Notes: a model not told the origin generated them from the sequence alone. A stretch of 64,000 nucleotides of DNA from Rhodanobacter sp. FDAARGOS 1247 (GCF_016889805.1 NZ_CP069535.1:2790001-2854000); one strand, 5' to 3'; shown: positions 27,909-37,412, counted from the first letter of the stretch. Made by a program: numbers and translations.

Positions 27909-28313
27909 ATGAGTGTCCACGCCGGCTCCTGCCTTTGCGGCGCGGCGCGCTTCGAGGTGGAAGGCGAGTTCGAGCATTTCTACCTTTGCCACTGCAAGTA
28001 TTGCCGCAAGGATTCCGGTTCGGCCCACGGCGCGAACCTGTTTTCCGCGCAGGCCCGCTTGCGATGGCTCAGCGGCGAAGACAAGGTGACTCGCTTCGAG
28101 CTGCCGCAAACCCGGCACGTTCGGTGCTTCTGCTCGATCTGCGGCTCGGCCCTGCCGGTGACCCCGATGGACGGCCAGGTGCTGGTCGTTCCGGCCGGCA
28201 GCCTTGATACCGCTGTCACCCTCCAACCCGACGCGCACCTCTTCGTGGCCAGCAGGGCCGACTGGGACGAGGGCCTGGAGACGATTCCACGCATGGCGGG
28301 ATTCCCGGACTGA
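27909..28313 (+). CDS. GFA (glutathione-dependent formaldehyde-activating/CENP-V) domain protein
   Basis: 134 residues from the ATG at 27909. The zinc-binding cysteines of the GFA fold are visible: CLCGA near the start, CHCKYCRK in the middle and CSICGSAL later. Such proteins bind zinc and include Gfa, which was proposed to help form S-hydroxymethylglutathione; most members have no proven reaction. It lies 85 bases after the hydrolase on the same strand. Confidence 0.85.
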   Translation: MSVHAGSCLCGAARFEVEGEFEHFYLCHCKYCRKDSGSAHGANLFSAQARLRWLSGEDKVTRFELPQTRHVRCFCSICGSALPVTPMDGQVLVVPAGSLDTAVTLQPDAHLFVASRADWDEGLETIPRMAGFPD

Positions 28314-28394
28314 GACGCCGGCGGTGGCGCATTGATGCGCCATGGCGCCAGACCGCATACTGAGCGAACACTGTTCATCGCCGGGGACCACGCG

Positions 28395-29636
28395 ATGCGA
28401 TGCAAGCCGGGGTTGCTGATGTTTGCGCTGGTGCTGCTGGCCGGTTGCGGGACCGTCCCGCGGCTGCCCGCTCCACCGGAACTGATCGGCGCGGCGGCAC
28501 CGGAGGGCTTTTCGCCTGACGTGCGACTGGTCACCACCGACCTGAAAAACTTCACCGCGCTGGCCCCCGACTTCTTCGGCGGCATGCGCAGCGCGGCACA
28601 CGACGGCACGGTCGACATCCTGGCGCTGTCCGGCGGCGGCTCGGGCGGCGCCTACGGTGGCGGCGTGCTGGCCGGCATGACGCGCGCGCACGCGCGACCG
28701 CAATTCGAGATGGTCACCGGCGTGAGCGCCGGCGCGTTGCTGGCCCCATTCGCGTTCCTCGGGCCGGACTGGGATGCCCGCATGCAGGAGGCGTTCACCG
28801 GCGAGCGCAGCGCGCGGCTGCTGCATTCGCCCACCCGCACCGTGCTGTCCCGGCTGCTGTCGCCGCGCGGCCTGCCGCACCACAACGCGCTGTTCCAGCT
28901 GGTCGATCATTTCGTCACGCCGCAGATGATCGAAGCGGTGGCGCGCGAAGCGACAACTGGCCGCCGGCTGGTGGTGGCCACCACCGACCTGGACAAGCAC
29001 GAGACCGTGCTGTGGGACCTGGGCAAGATCGCCCGGCATGGCGGCGACGCGGCGCGCACGCTGTTTCGCGACGTGCTGATCGCCTCGGCCAGCGTGCCGG
29101 GCGTGTTCCCGCCGGTGCTGATCCGCGTGCGCGACGGTGAACACGTCTACGACGAAATGCACGTGGACGGCGGCGTCACCACCTCGGTGTTCAGCACGCC
29201 GCTGATCGCCGGCATCCAGTCCACCGAGCTGCCGCTGCTGCGCGGCGCGCACCTGTACATGCTGGTCAACGGCCAGCTGGCGCGGGCGCCGCAGACCACC
29301 CGCTACAACACCATCGACATCGTCTCCAGCGCGCTGGCCGCCGAACTCACCTACAAGACACGCGAGGCGATCGTGGACAACATCGCGGCCTCGCACCGGC
29401 TGGGCATGCAATTCCTGCTGACCGAAATTCCGGTGGACTATCCGCAGACCAGCTTCATCGACTTCGACCAGACGCAGATGCTGGCGCTGTTCGACTTCGC
29501 CGCTGGTTGCGCCGCGCAGGGGCTGGCGTGGATGACCCCGGAGCAATCGGTACGGCGCAACATGGGCGCGAATCACGCCGCCACGGCATCGGGCGCACCG
29601 GCCTGCCCGGCGGCGGCATTCGACGCGGCGCATTGA
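28395..29636 (+). CDS. Patatin-like phospholipase, lipoprotein
   Basis: 413 residues from the ATG at 28395, chosen because a lipoprotein signal follows (LLMFALVLLAGC, lipobox LAGC). The patatin domain has the glycine-rich oxyanion hole (SGGGSGGAYGGG), the GVSAG elbow with the nucleophilic serine, and DGG of the catalytic dyad in HVDGGV. It should act as a membrane-anchored acyl hydrolase on lipids in the periplasm. It stands alone on the plus strand and is convergent with the SDR gene at 29662. Confidence 0.88.
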   Translation: MRCKPGLLMFALVLLAGCGTVPRLPAPPELIGAAAPEGFSPDVRLVTTDLKNFTALAPDFFGGMRSAAHDGTVDILALSGGGSGGAYGGGVLAGMTRAHARPQFEMVTGVSAGALLAPFAFLGPDWDARMQEAFTGERSARLLHSPTRTVLSRLLSPRGLPHHNALFQLVDHFVTPQMIEAVAREATTGRRLVVATTDLDKHETVLWDLGKIARHGGDAARTLFRDVLIASASVPGVFPPVLIRVRDGEHVYDEMHVDGGVTTSVFSTPLIAGIQSTELPLLRGAHLYMLVNGQLARAPQTTRYNTIDIVSSALAAELTYKTREAIVDNIAASHRLGMQFLLTEIPVDYPQTSFIDFDQTQMLALFDFAAGCAAQGLAWMTPEQSVRRNMGANHAATASGAPACPAAAFDAAH

Positions 29637-29661
29637 ATCGTCGTCGCGTAGTCGCCGGCGG

Positions 29662-30582
29662 CTATCGGCTCAGCAGCGACAACGACATCTCCCACAGGCG
29701 CAGGGCGTTTTCCGCATCGAGGGCATAGGCCGCGACACCCGTGTAATCGTCCGGACGCTCGCTGACCACGGCGGCCTCGTTGCAGTCCTCGAAGTAGCGT
29801 CCGCCCACGTCCGCAAGCAACGGCGAGGCCGCCAGCAGGACGGAGGTGGACGCGCCTTGTGCAATCGTCTTGCGCCGCTCCTCAGGCGTTCTCAATCCAC
29901 CGACATGCCGTTGCAACCCGGTCGGGATGGCCCCGGGGTTCAGGGCGTTGGCCTGGATGCCACAGGTGTTGCCCCAGCGCCGCGCGATCTCCACCGCCAT
30001 CAGCACGCAAGCCGTCTTGGACTGGCCGTAAGCGGTCAACGGGTCGTAGCGCAGGAACCTGAAATGCGGGTCGTCGAATATCACGGGCGACAGCAGATGC
30101 CCGCTTGAGCTGACGCAGACCACGCGCGCACCGGCGGCCTCGGCCATCGCGTCCTTCAGACCGAGCGTCAGCGCGAAATGGCCGAGGTAGTTGGTCGCAA
30201 ATTGTCCTTCCCAGCCGCGCCCGGTCCGCTCCAGTCCCGGATTGGCCATGATTCCTGCATTGTTGACCAGGATATGGAGCGGCTTCGACCAGCCATCGCA
30301 GAACGCCTGCACGCTCGTCATCTCGGCGAGGTCAAGTCGATGGGTGGCGACATTCGCCCCTTCGACCGCCGCCGCGATTTCTGCCGCGACGCGCTCGCCA
30401 GCCTCGACATTCCGCACGGCCAGCGTGACGTGTGCGCCGGCACGCGCCAGTGCGCGTGCTGTTTCCACCCCGATGCCGGAAGACGCGCCGGTGACGATCG
30501 CGCGTTTCCCCGCGAGGTTCACGCCGGACAGCACCTGGTCAGCGGTGGAATGGAAGTCGAAGGGTGTCTGGATCAATGGCAT
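29662..30582 (-). CDS. Short-chain dehydrogenase/reductase
   Basis: 306 residues. Rossmann motif TGASSGIG, NNAG motif and active-site YGQSK (Y-x3-K) are all present, and the AGxxVTLAVRN stretch favours NADP(H). The N-terminal extension and overall layout resemble retinol-dehydrogenase/WWOX-like bacterial SDRs. AGGAG precedes the ATG by 6 bases. It lies 30 bases downstream of the DsrE-type gene and is likely co-transcribed with it. Confidence 0.87.
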   Translation of the reverse strand: MPLIQTPFDFHSTADQVLSGVNLAGKRAIVTGASSGIGVETARALARAGAHVTLAVRNVEAGERVAAEIAAAVEGANVATHRLDLAEMTSVQAFCDGWSKPLHILVNNAGIMANPGLERTGRGWEGQFATNYLGHFALTLGLKDAMAEAAGARVVCVSSSGHLLSPVIFDDPHFRFLRYDPLTAYGQSKTACVLMAVEIARRWGNTCGIQANALNPGAIPTGLQRHVGGLRTPEERRKTIAQGASTSVLLAASPLLADVGGRYFEDCNEAAVVSERPDDYTGVAAYALDAENALRLWEMSLSLLSR

Positions 30583-30612
30583 GTGCGGCTCCTGCGGGGA
30601 TCTCGCGGCCGT

Positions 30613-31053
30613 TCAGGACTCGGATATCTTCACGAAGCCTTCCTGCACGAGTTGTGTCGTCCTTGCCATGGCGTCGGTGTTGACCCTGACGCCGGGCAAC
30701 GTGTCCGCGTTGACCCAGCCATGCGCCTGCGCCGTGGCCCCGCACAGTTCGAATTCGACGCCGCGGGCCATGAGGTCCTCGATGAGCTCACGGTACGGGT
30801 TGCCGGTCGAGATGTGCCGCTCCCTGTCGTACGCCTCGTCGTGCAGCGTCGCGTGTCCTGCGTTGGTATGGAAGATCACGACGATGCGGGACCTCGCCTG
30901 CCATGCCGCGATGTCGTTCACAATCAGGCCTGCATGGAACAGTGCCGCGGGCAGGTCGCCTTCGAACGAAAGCGAGGCGATGCTGAATACGTTCCTGACT
31001 TCGTCCAGCTTGACCGGTACGTCAATGTGGAGTGCCTGATCCTGACTGGTCAT
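30613..31053 (-). CDS. DsrE/F-like protein
   Basis: 146 residues. The sequence has the DsrE-like alternation: VVIFHTNAGH, then a helical part (YRELIEDLMARGVEFELCGATA) with the single conserved cysteine found in small sulfur-relay and related proteins, and a C-terminal VRVNTDAMARTTQLVQEGF. No other sulfur-relay genes are nearby, so function is open. First gene of a probable two-gene operon with the SDR. Confidence 0.72.
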   Translation of the reverse strand: MTSQDQALHIDVPVKLDEVRNVFSIASLSFEGDLPAALFHAGLIVNDIAAWQARSRIVVIFHTNAGHATLHDEAYDRERHISTGNPYRELIEDLMARGVEFELCGATAQAHGWVNADTLPGVRVNTDAMARTTQLVQEGFVKISES

Positions 31054-31303
31054 GGGGTAGTGCCTTTCTGGAGAGCGCGACGAATCGTCACAAGGCGAGG
31101 AAACGCCTCGCCCGACGCCCGGTCAATGCTTCTTGCGATGTTTCTCCATCGCTGCGCAACCTGGCTCAAACGCAACGCAACCTGGCAAAACTTCTTCAGC
31201 CGTCCGCCGGCCCGTGCGGGCGTCGCGCGATCCGGACAAGCCTGGCGCCCGGAGATGAACTCACGCCTTGTCGACAAGGGTCTGGCGCGGCGCGCCGGGG
31301 AGT

Positions 31304-31633
31304 TCAGTCACGTTGGCCATCGCGGATCGAGCACAGGAAGACGACCACCGCCTCGGCGCGGCCCAGCGACACCAGTTGCTCGGCAGTGAGGTGGCCGAAC
31401 TCGGCAATGCGTTCCTGGCGATACCAGTCCATCACCGCCGTCGGCTCCGGCTCGATCTGCGCAGCCACGCGCAGGACCGCCTGCGCCGCGGGAATGCGGC
31501 CGAACAGCGTGCTGTATTCGCAGTCGCCGATCGGCGAGATCAGCCGATCACGCGGATCAGCGCGGTAGGCCGCGCTCAGCAAGGCGCTCAGGGCGGCGCC
31601 CGTGGCGGGGCGCGATACGTGGCCTGCCTTCAT
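31304..31633 (-). CDS. Hypothetical protein
   Basis: 109 residues, no family recognised. Support for it being real: AGGAGGAG lies upstream of the ATG at a usable distance, and the sequence ends in a well-formed helix (LTAEQLVSLGRAEAVVVFL). It contains a WYRQERIAEFG segment. It follows the efflux operon on the same strand after 149 bases that I could not assign. Confidence 0.55.
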   Translation of the reverse strand: MKAGHVSRPATGAALSALLSAAYRADPRDRLISPIGDCEYSTLFGRIPAAQAVLRVAAQIEPEPTAVMDWYRQERIAEFGHLTAEQLVSLGRAEAVVVFLCSIRDGQRD

Positions 31634-31782
31634 CGCGATGCTCCTCCTCGTCGTTACCTGGTGAGATTAGGCATGCCGTGGCGGCGGGGCTTGCGCGTTC
31701 TTGCGCCGCATTGTCCTTTTCTTGCTTTCCTGCGCTGCTGCCCGAACGCGCGGACCAGGCGGGTACCGATGACCGCCGACCG

Positions 31783-33312
31783 TCAGCGGAACACCCGCTG
31801 CACCAGCGTGACCACGATGCCCAACAGGCCGAGCGCGGCGATCAGCATGAAGTGGTCGATGTTCGCCAGCAGCGCCGACTGTTGCGCCAGTGCCTGCGCC
31901 ACGCGGGCCACCGCGATCTGCGCGGCCTGGGCAGGACCGACGCTGCCGGCCAGCGCAGCCTGCAGATGGTGGAGGGTGTCGAGGTAGGCGGGGTTGTCCG
32001 GCGCCACCTGGGCGTTGAGCACGTTGTAGTGCACGGTGGTGCGCCACTGCTGGCCCAGCGTGGCGAGCGTGATGCCCAGCGCGATGCCGCCCTGGGCCAG
32101 CATGTTCTTCACCTGCTGGGCATTGGAGAACAGTGTCTCGTCGCCCTCCATCTGGCGGAACGCCTGCATCGCGGTGATCGGCAGCACGGTCAGCAGGAAC
32201 ACGTTGTAACAGGCCAGCGCGGGAAGAATGTGCAGCCAGGGATTGGCCGACGGAACGATCCGGCCCAGCATGAGGCCGAACGCGGCCAGCGCCACGAAGC
32301 CGGTGATCCAGAACTTGCGTGGCGAGGGGTGCTTCGGCAGCAGCTTCGACACCACCGTGAAGGTCACCACCGCCGCCAGCGCGCCGATCGCCTCGAAGTG
32401 GCCCACGGTTTCCCATGAGTAGCCCAGGCTGCGCAGCAGCATGGACGGGATGACGTAGTTGTTCGCGCCCAGCATCAGGTAGCCGAACAGGAACAGGCTG
32501 ACCCCGGCGACGAAACGGGTGTGCAGCATGCCGCCGAGATGCAGCAGCGGCCGACCATGCACCCGCTGGTGATGCGCGTAGAAAATCAGCGCGATGACGG
32601 CCAGCACCAGCACGCCAGCCACGAACGCGGCATCGCCGTAGTAGTCGTAGTAGAGACGCTGCAGGGCATACAGCAGTCCGAAACTGCCGCCGGCCAGCAA
32701 CAGCTGCAACCACGGGTTCCAGTCGCTGCGACCGGGCTCGTAGCCGCGCAGGCTGTTGTCCAGGCTGCGGCTGGCAAGCAGGAAGGCCGCCACGTCGAGC
32801 AGCGCCAGCAACCAGAAGATCGCCGACCAGGTATCGGCCGATACCGCCTGCGCGGCCAGCCAGGGGCCGGCGGCGATGCACGAGGCGACGCCGTAGGCCA
32901 GGCTTTTGATGCCGACGAAACGCTTCGGCCCGGCCAGGCGGTTGTGGATGATCATGCGCGCCGAGGTGAACAGCGCGCCGCCGCCCAGCGCCATCACGAA
33001 ACGGCCGAGCAGGAACGAGGCGAAGTCGTGGCTAGTCGCGCACAACACCGCGCCGAGCAGGGAGATCGCCGTGGCGCACTGGATCAGCAGGCGACCGCCC
33101 AGGCGGGTGACGAACCAGCGCTGCATCGAGATCACCAGGATCGCCACGCTGGCATAGATCGCCGCGATCAGGCTGAAGTCCTCCGGCGTGATGCTCACCT
33201 CGCCCATGATCGGGCCGGCGCCGAAGGCGACCATGCTCAGCTGCAGGAACTCGATCGCGGTCAGCACGAAGATCGTGGCGTACAGCGTGAATCCGGGCGC
33301 GCGTGCATTCAT
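31783..33312 (-). CDS. MFS drug efflux permease, DHA2 (EmrB/QacA) type
   Basis: 509 residues with about 14 membrane segments, as in the DHA2 family. It begins with a short cytoplasmic tail and a first helix (FVLTAIEFLQLSMVAFGAG). With the adjacent membrane-fusion protein (20 bases upstream) and outer-membrane factor, it forms a tripartite pump that would export hydrophobic compounds out of the cell using proton motive force. It is the last gene of the three-gene efflux operon controlled by the MarR-type regulator at 36.0 kb. Confidence 0.88.
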   Translation of the reverse strand: MNARAPGFTLYATIFVLTAIEFLQLSMVAFGAGPIMGEVSITPEDFSLIAAIYASVAILVISMQRWFVTRLGGRLLIQCATAISLLGAVLCATSHDFASFLLGRFVMALGGGALFTSARMIIHNRLAGPKRFVGIKSLAYGVASCIAAGPWLAAQAVSADTWSAIFWLLALLDVAAFLLASRSLDNSLRGYEPGRSDWNPWLQLLLAGGSFGLLYALQRLYYDYYGDAAFVAGVLVLAVIALIFYAHHQRVHGRPLLHLGGMLHTRFVAGVSLFLFGYLMLGANNYVIPSMLLRSLGYSWETVGHFEAIGALAAVVTFTVVSKLLPKHPSPRKFWITGFVALAAFGLMLGRIVPSANPWLHILPALACYNVFLLTVLPITAMQAFRQMEGDETLFSNAQQVKNMLAQGGIALGITLATLGQQWRTTVHYNVLNAQVAPDNPAYLDTLHHLQAALAGSVGPAQAAQIAVARVAQALAQQSALLANIDHFMLIAALGLLGIVVTLVQRVFR

Positions 33313-33332
33313 GGCCAGGCTCTCCTGCGCAT

Positions 33333-34484
33333 CTACTGGTTGGCGGCGACGATCTGGTCGACGACCGCATCGGCGCTGGCCAGCTCGTGCGCGAAGACGT
33401 CGGTGCGATAGCCGTGGTCGCCCGAATCGCGCATCACCAGCCGGCTGCCGCCGCGATCGCGGGTGGCCACGCTGACCTTCATCGACAGGCCCAGCTGCAA
33501 CGGGTGTGTCGCCACCTGTTGCGGGTCCAGCGCGATGCGGATCGGCACGCGCTGCACCACCTTGATCCAGTTGCCGGTGGCGTTCTGCGCCGGCAGCAGC
33601 GAGAACGCGCTGCCGGTGCCCGGCTCCTGGCCGATCACGCTGCCGTGATAGACCACGTCATTGCCGTATACGTCGGCGACCAGTTCCACTTTCTGGCCGA
33701 TGCGGATATGCCGCAATTGTGACTCCTTGAAGTTCGCGTTGACCCACAGGTGATCCAGCGGCACCACCGACATCAACGACACACCCGGGTTGATCTTCTG
33801 CCCCAGTTGCACGTTGCGCCTGGTCACCATGCCGGTGACCGGCGCGGGCACCTCGGTGCGATGGACGGCGATCCAGGCATCGCGCACCTGCGAGGACGCA
33901 GCCAGCACGTCCGGGTTGCTGGCGATCGAGGTGCGCCCGACCAGCGCGCTGCTGCCGGCCAGTTGCTGGGTGGCGACGTCGAGTCCGGCGGTGGCGGCGC
34001 GCACGGCGTCCTCGGCGTGCCTGACCTCCTCGCCCGAGATCGCGCCACTGGCGAGCAGCTCGCGGCGGTGCGCCAGATCGGCCTTCGCGCGGGTCAGCTC
34101 GACCTGGCGCAACCGCAGGTTGGCGCGGGTCTGGCCGACGTTGGCGTATTGCGCATGCACCTGGCGCACCGTCCGCGCCAGCTGCGCCTCGGCGCGAGCC
34201 AACGCCAGCCGGGCATCGGTGTCGTCGAGCTTGATCAGGTTGCTGCCGGCATCGACGTGATCGGTGTTGTCCGCGGCGATCGCGGTGACCACGCCGCTGA
34301 CCTGGGCCGTGACCGCCACCACGTTGCCGTCGACGTAGGCGTCTTCGGTGGTCTCGCGGTACTGGCCGGCCAGCAGCCACCACAGCGCGGCGGCGATCAG
34401 CGCAAGGACCACCACGGCGATGCCGAGAAGCTGGCCGGCGCGTGAGCGCGGCGGTGTCGGCGTGGTATTGGCTTCGGTGTTCAT
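33333..34484 (-). CDS. HlyD/EmrA-type membrane fusion protein of an efflux pump
   Basis: 383 residues from the ATG at 34484 (GGGAG upstream). One N-terminal membrane anchor (about residues 18-40) is followed by the biotinyl-lipoyl half (YVDGNVVAVTAQVSG), a long alpha-hairpin and the second beta-barrel half (VPAPVTGMVTRRNVQ). It links the MFS pump in the inner membrane to the outer-membrane channel. Its ATG overlaps the stop of the outer-membrane factor gene by 4 bases, and the MFS gene starts 20 bases downstream. Confidence 0.9.
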   Translation of the reverse strand: MNTEANTTPTPPRSRAGQLLGIAVVVLALIAAALWWLLAGQYRETTEDAYVDGNVVAVTAQVSGVVTAIAADNTDHVDAGSNLIKLDDTDARLALARAEAQLARTVRQVHAQYANVGQTRANLRLRQVELTRAKADLAHRRELLASGAISGEEVRHAEDAVRAATAGLDVATQQLAGSSALVGRTSIASNPDVLAASSQVRDAWIAVHRTEVPAPVTGMVTRRNVQLGQKINPGVSLMSVVPLDHLWVNANFKESQLRHIRIGQKVELVADVYGNDVVYHGSVIGQEPGTGSAFSLLPAQNATGNWIKVVQRVPIRIALDPQQVATHPLQLGLSMKVSVATRDRGGSRLVMRDSGDHGYRTDVFAHELASADAVVDQIVAANQ

Positions 34485-35992
34485 GGTTGGCTCCCTTGGG
34501 CAACGGAAACGGGATCGGGTGCGGCCGCGGGCTGGTAGCCGCCGCCCAGTGCGCGGATCAGGTTCAGGCGCAGTTCGCGCTGGCGCGACTGCGACTGGAG
34601 CAGTTGCTGCTTCTGCGCCAGCACCTGCCCTTCCGCCGCAAGCACCTGCAGGTAGTTCGCCAATCCGCTGCGATAGCGCGCCCGGGCCAGCTCCCAGGCG
34701 TGCTGGCTCAATGCCAGCGCCTGGTCCTGTTCGTGCACGCGCTGTTGCAGCCAGTGCAGCGATACCAACTGGTCGACCACGTCGTGCACCGCCGCGATCA
34801 CGGTTGCGTTGTAGTGCTCGACCGCGACGTCGTAGCCGGCTTGCTGCGCCCCGAGATTGCCGCGCAGGCGACCGCCGTCGAAGATCGGCAGCGAGATCGC
34901 CGGACCCACGCCAAGCACGCGGCTGCCCGCGTCGAGGAAGTTGCCAAAGCCCAGGCTCTGCAGACCGACCAGGCCGTTGAGGCTGATGTTCGGATAGAAG
35001 CGCGCTTTCGCGACCTTGACGTCCTGGCTGGCCGCTTCGACCCGCCAGCGATCGGCGACCACGTCGGGGCGGCGGCCGATCAGCTCGGCCGGCAGCTGGC
35101 TGGGCAGGCTGACTTCGCCCACCTTGGCCAGCCGCGGCCGGACGATACCCAGGCCGGCATCCGGCCCCTTGCCCTGCAAGGCTGCCAGCTGGTTGTCGAT
35201 CAGGGCGATCGATTCGTCGATCGCCGCGATGCGTTCGCGCACTGCCGGCAACGCCGCTTCGGCCCGGGTGAGTTCCAGCTGCGAGTCGATCTGGGCGGCG
35301 ACGCGCCGGCGGGTCAGTTCCAGGGTCTGCTCGCGCTGCTTCAGCGTGGCCTGCGCCAGATCGCGCTGCGCCCAGGCCAGGTCGAGCCGCAGATAGGTGC
35401 GCGCCAGCGCCGTGGTGAGCATCAGCCGCGCGGCCTGCAGATCCACCTCGGCGGCTTTCGCGCGACCCAGCGACGCGTCCACCGCGGCCCGGTTCCTGCC
35501 CCAGAAATCCAGCTCGTAACCGACACCCAGCGACAGGTCGTTGATGGTCTGCCAGCTGCCGGCGATCGGCGGCGGCACCGTGCCGTTCTCGCTGAAGCGC
35601 TGACGCGTACTGCGCAGGCTGGCATTCGCCTGCGGATACAGCGACGCACCGGCCACCTCGGCGAGCGCCTGCGCCTGGCGCACCCGTGCCTCGGCGATGC
35701 GCAGGCCGGGCTGGCCGCCGAGCGCGCCGTCCATCAGGCGATCGAGCTGGGGATCGCCGTAGCCCTTCCACCAGTGCTCGCGCGGCCACGCGGCGGGAGA
35801 GAACGCGGTGTCCGCCAGGCTGTTCCTGGCCGCTACCCCGGCCGGATCGATCGGCATGGCATGAGTGTGCAGTCCGCCCATGCTGGCGCAGCCGGCCAGC
35901 GAAAGCACCAGCATCACGACAGGCAGTGGCGACAACCAGGCCCGCGCGGGCATGGCGGATGGGGAGCGGCGCGAAATCTGGAGCATCTTCAA
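34481..35992 (-). CDS. Outer-membrane efflux lipoprotein (NodT/TolC family)
   Basis: 503 residues with a lipoprotein signal (VMLVLSLAGC) and two repeats of the TolC-type outer-membrane factor fold, rich in long helices (LRIAEARVRQAQALAEVAG and a second copy after LEAAS). It forms the outer-membrane duct of the tripartite efflux pump. It is the first gene of the operon and carries a 16-base copy of the probable MarR operator 17-32 bases before its start. Confidence 0.9.
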   Translation of the reverse strand: MKMLQISRRSPSAMPARAWLSPLPVVMLVLSLAGCASMGGLHTHAMPIDPAGVAARNSLADTAFSPAAWPREHWWKGYGDPQLDRLMDGALGGQPGLRIAEARVRQAQALAEVAGASLYPQANASLRSTRQRFSENGTVPPPIAGSWQTINDLSLGVGYELDFWGRNRAAVDASLGRAKAAEVDLQAARLMLTTALARTYLRLDLAWAQRDLAQATLKQREQTLELTRRRVAAQIDSQLELTRAEAALPAVRERIAAIDESIALIDNQLAALQGKGPDAGLGIVRPRLAKVGEVSLPSQLPAELIGRRPDVVADRWRVEAASQDVKVAKARFYPNISLNGLVGLQSLGFGNFLDAGSRVLGVGPAISLPIFDGGRLRGNLGAQQAGYDVAVEHYNATVIAAVHDVVDQLVSLHWLQQRVHEQDQALALSQHAWELARARYRSGLANYLQVLAAEGQVLAQKQQLLQSQSRQRELRLNLIRALGGGYQPAAAPDPVSVAQGSQP

Positions 35993-36008
35993 AGCCTCAA
36001 GTGCAAAT

Positions 36009-36024
36009 ACAGCCTAGGCAGATA
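36009..36024. promoter_or_regulatory. Probable MarR operator, copy at the efflux operon
   Basis: ACAGCCTAGGCAGATA, containing the palindrome GCCTAGGC. Its exact reverse complement occurs at 36530-36545 before the MarR gene. The position between regulator and outer-membrane factor gene fits repression of the pump operon. Confidence 0.65.
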
Positions 36025-36042
36025 TATGCCGGAAAAAACGAG

Positions 36043-36501
36043 TCAGTCCGTGCTTGCGGCGTTTTCCAGGATCTTCTCCAGCGACGACTTGAGCGCCGCC
36101 GCCTCGCGTTCGCTGAAGCCCTGCAGCAGGCGGCCGAACACCTTCTGCACCAGACGGCGCGCCCTGGGCACCAGCACCGCGCTTTCCTCGGTCAGTTCGA
36201 TCAGGTAGCTGCGCCGGTCCTCCGGGTTGGCCACGCGGCGCACCAGCCCCTTCTTCTCGATCCGGTCCAGCAGCCGCGTCATCGCGCCGGAGTCGTAGCC
36301 GAGCACCCGGCACAATTCGCCGATGCTGCTGCCGCGTCCCTTGGCGATGCTGTTGAACACCACGAACTGGGCAGCGGTGATGTCCAGTGGCTGCAACTCC
36401 TTCTCGATCGAGTTCCAGATCGCCGTGCGCACGCCGGTGACCAGGAAACCCAGTTCACCCGTACCCAGTTGCGCAACGATGCCTGCTTCCGGCGTTTTCA
36501 T
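36043..36501 (-). CDS. MarR-family transcriptional regulator of the efflux operon
   Basis: 152 residues with the winged helix typical of MarR: SSIGELCRVLGYDSGAMTRLLDRIE as recognition region, then the wing VANPEDRRSYLIELTEES with the D-x-R-x-x signature. The dimerisation helices lie at both ends. MarR proteins commonly repress a neighbouring efflux pump and themselves, releasing DNA when a phenolic ligand binds. The same 16-base element lies before this gene and before the pump genes 51 bases downstream, which supports autoregulation. Confidence 0.9.
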   Translation of the reverse strand: MKTPEAGIVAQLGTGELGFLVTGVRTAIWNSIEKELQPLDITAAQFVVFNSIAKGRGSSIGELCRVLGYDSGAMTRLLDRIEKKGLVRRVANPEDRRSYLIELTEESAVLVPRARRLVQKVFGRLLQGFSEREAAALKSSLEKILENAASTD

Positions 36502-36529
36502 GCCCGTCTCCTCGATGACGGCCGCAATT

Positions 36530-36545
36530 TATCTGCCTAGGCTGT
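36530..36545. promoter_or_regulatory. Probable MarR operator, copy at the regulator gene
   Basis: TATCTGCCTAGGCTGT, the perfect reverse complement of 36009-36024, located 29-44 bases upstream of the MarR start codon. Confidence 0.65.
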
Positions 36546-36659
36546 TTCTGTCAAGTCACAATTTCAGATGACGTCACGGATGTGCGCGAGTCATCGGCCG
36601 CTGCGGCCCTCACGCATGTAACAAACGGGCCGCCCCCTGGACGAAAGGATCGGCTTGCC

Positions 36660-37412
36660 TCAGAGCTGGCTGGCCCCGCCATCGACGGTCAGCTCGGCAC
36701 CGGTGATGAAGCTGGCCTCGTCCGAGGCCAGGAACAGCACGGCATGGGCCACTTCCTCCGGTCGGCCCATGCGTGCCATCGGCACGGTCGAGGCCAGGTG
36801 CTGTTTCAGCGGCACCAGGTTGGCCGGCTCGCCGGCAAGGCCGCCCAGTCCGGGGGTGTCGATCGGGCCGGGGCTGACCACGTTGACGCGCACGCCGCGG
36901 TCCTTCAGTTCCACCGCCCAGCTGCGCGCCAGCGAGCGCACGGCCGCCTTGCTGGCGGCGTAGATGCTGAAGGCCTCGGCGCCCCGGGTGGCCACGATCG
37001 AGCCGGTGAGGATCACCGAGCCGCCGTCGCGCATCAGTGGCAGCGCGCCCTGCACCGCGAAGACCAGCCCGCGCACATTAGTGTCGAAACTGCGATCGAC
37101 GTGTTCCTCGGTGATGTCACCCAAGCGGCCGAACTCGTAGAAGCCCGCGTTCGCGTACAGCACGTCGAGCCGGCGATGATCTTCGGCGACCCGCGAAAAC
37201 ACGCGACGGATGTCATCCAGACTGACCGCGTCGGCGCGAATGCCCACGGCTTGCGGGCCCAGCGCGGCGATCGCCGCATCCAGCTCCGGCTGGCGCCGGC
37301 CAGTGATGTAGACGAACGCACCGGCGTCGATGAAAGCCCTGGCCGTGGCCAGGCCGATGCCGGCGCTGCCGCCGGTGACCAGGACGATCTTGCCCTGCAA
37401 TGAGCTGTTCAT
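36660..37412 (-). CDS. Short-chain dehydrogenase/reductase
   Basis: 250 residues from the ATG at 37412 (AGGAAA upstream). Classical SDR: TGGSAGIG cofactor motif, ANAG in place of NNAG, Ser in LTGSIV and active-site YAASK. The RVNVVSPGPIDTPGL segment is typical of this family. Substrate unknown. It resembles the SDR immediately upstream (37535-38284) over its whole length, so the two look like a tandem duplication; both are divergent from the LysR gene at 38388. Confidence 0.87.
   Translation of the reverse strand: MNSSLQGKIVLVTGGSAGIGLATARAFIDAGAFVYITGRRQPELDAAIAALGPQAVGIRADAVSLDDIRRVFSRVAEDHRRLDVLYANAGFYEFGRLGDITEEHVDRSFDTNVRGLVFAVQGALPLMRDGGSVILTGSIVATRGAEAFSIYAASKAAVRSLARSWAVELKDRGVRVNVVSPGPIDTPGLGGLAGEPANLVPLKQHLASTVPMARMGRPEEVAHAVLFLASDEASFITGAELTVDGGASQL

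Noticed and set aside
28332..28394. Longer N-terminus for the patatin protein from the ATG at 28332
   Set aside because: It would place the lipoprotein signal 21 residues into the protein; the ATG at 28395 directly precedes it.
31050..31277. 75-residue minus-strand frame between DsrE and the hypothetical gene
   Set aside because: No ribosome-binding site or domain, and arginine-rich low-complexity composition; treated as non-coding.
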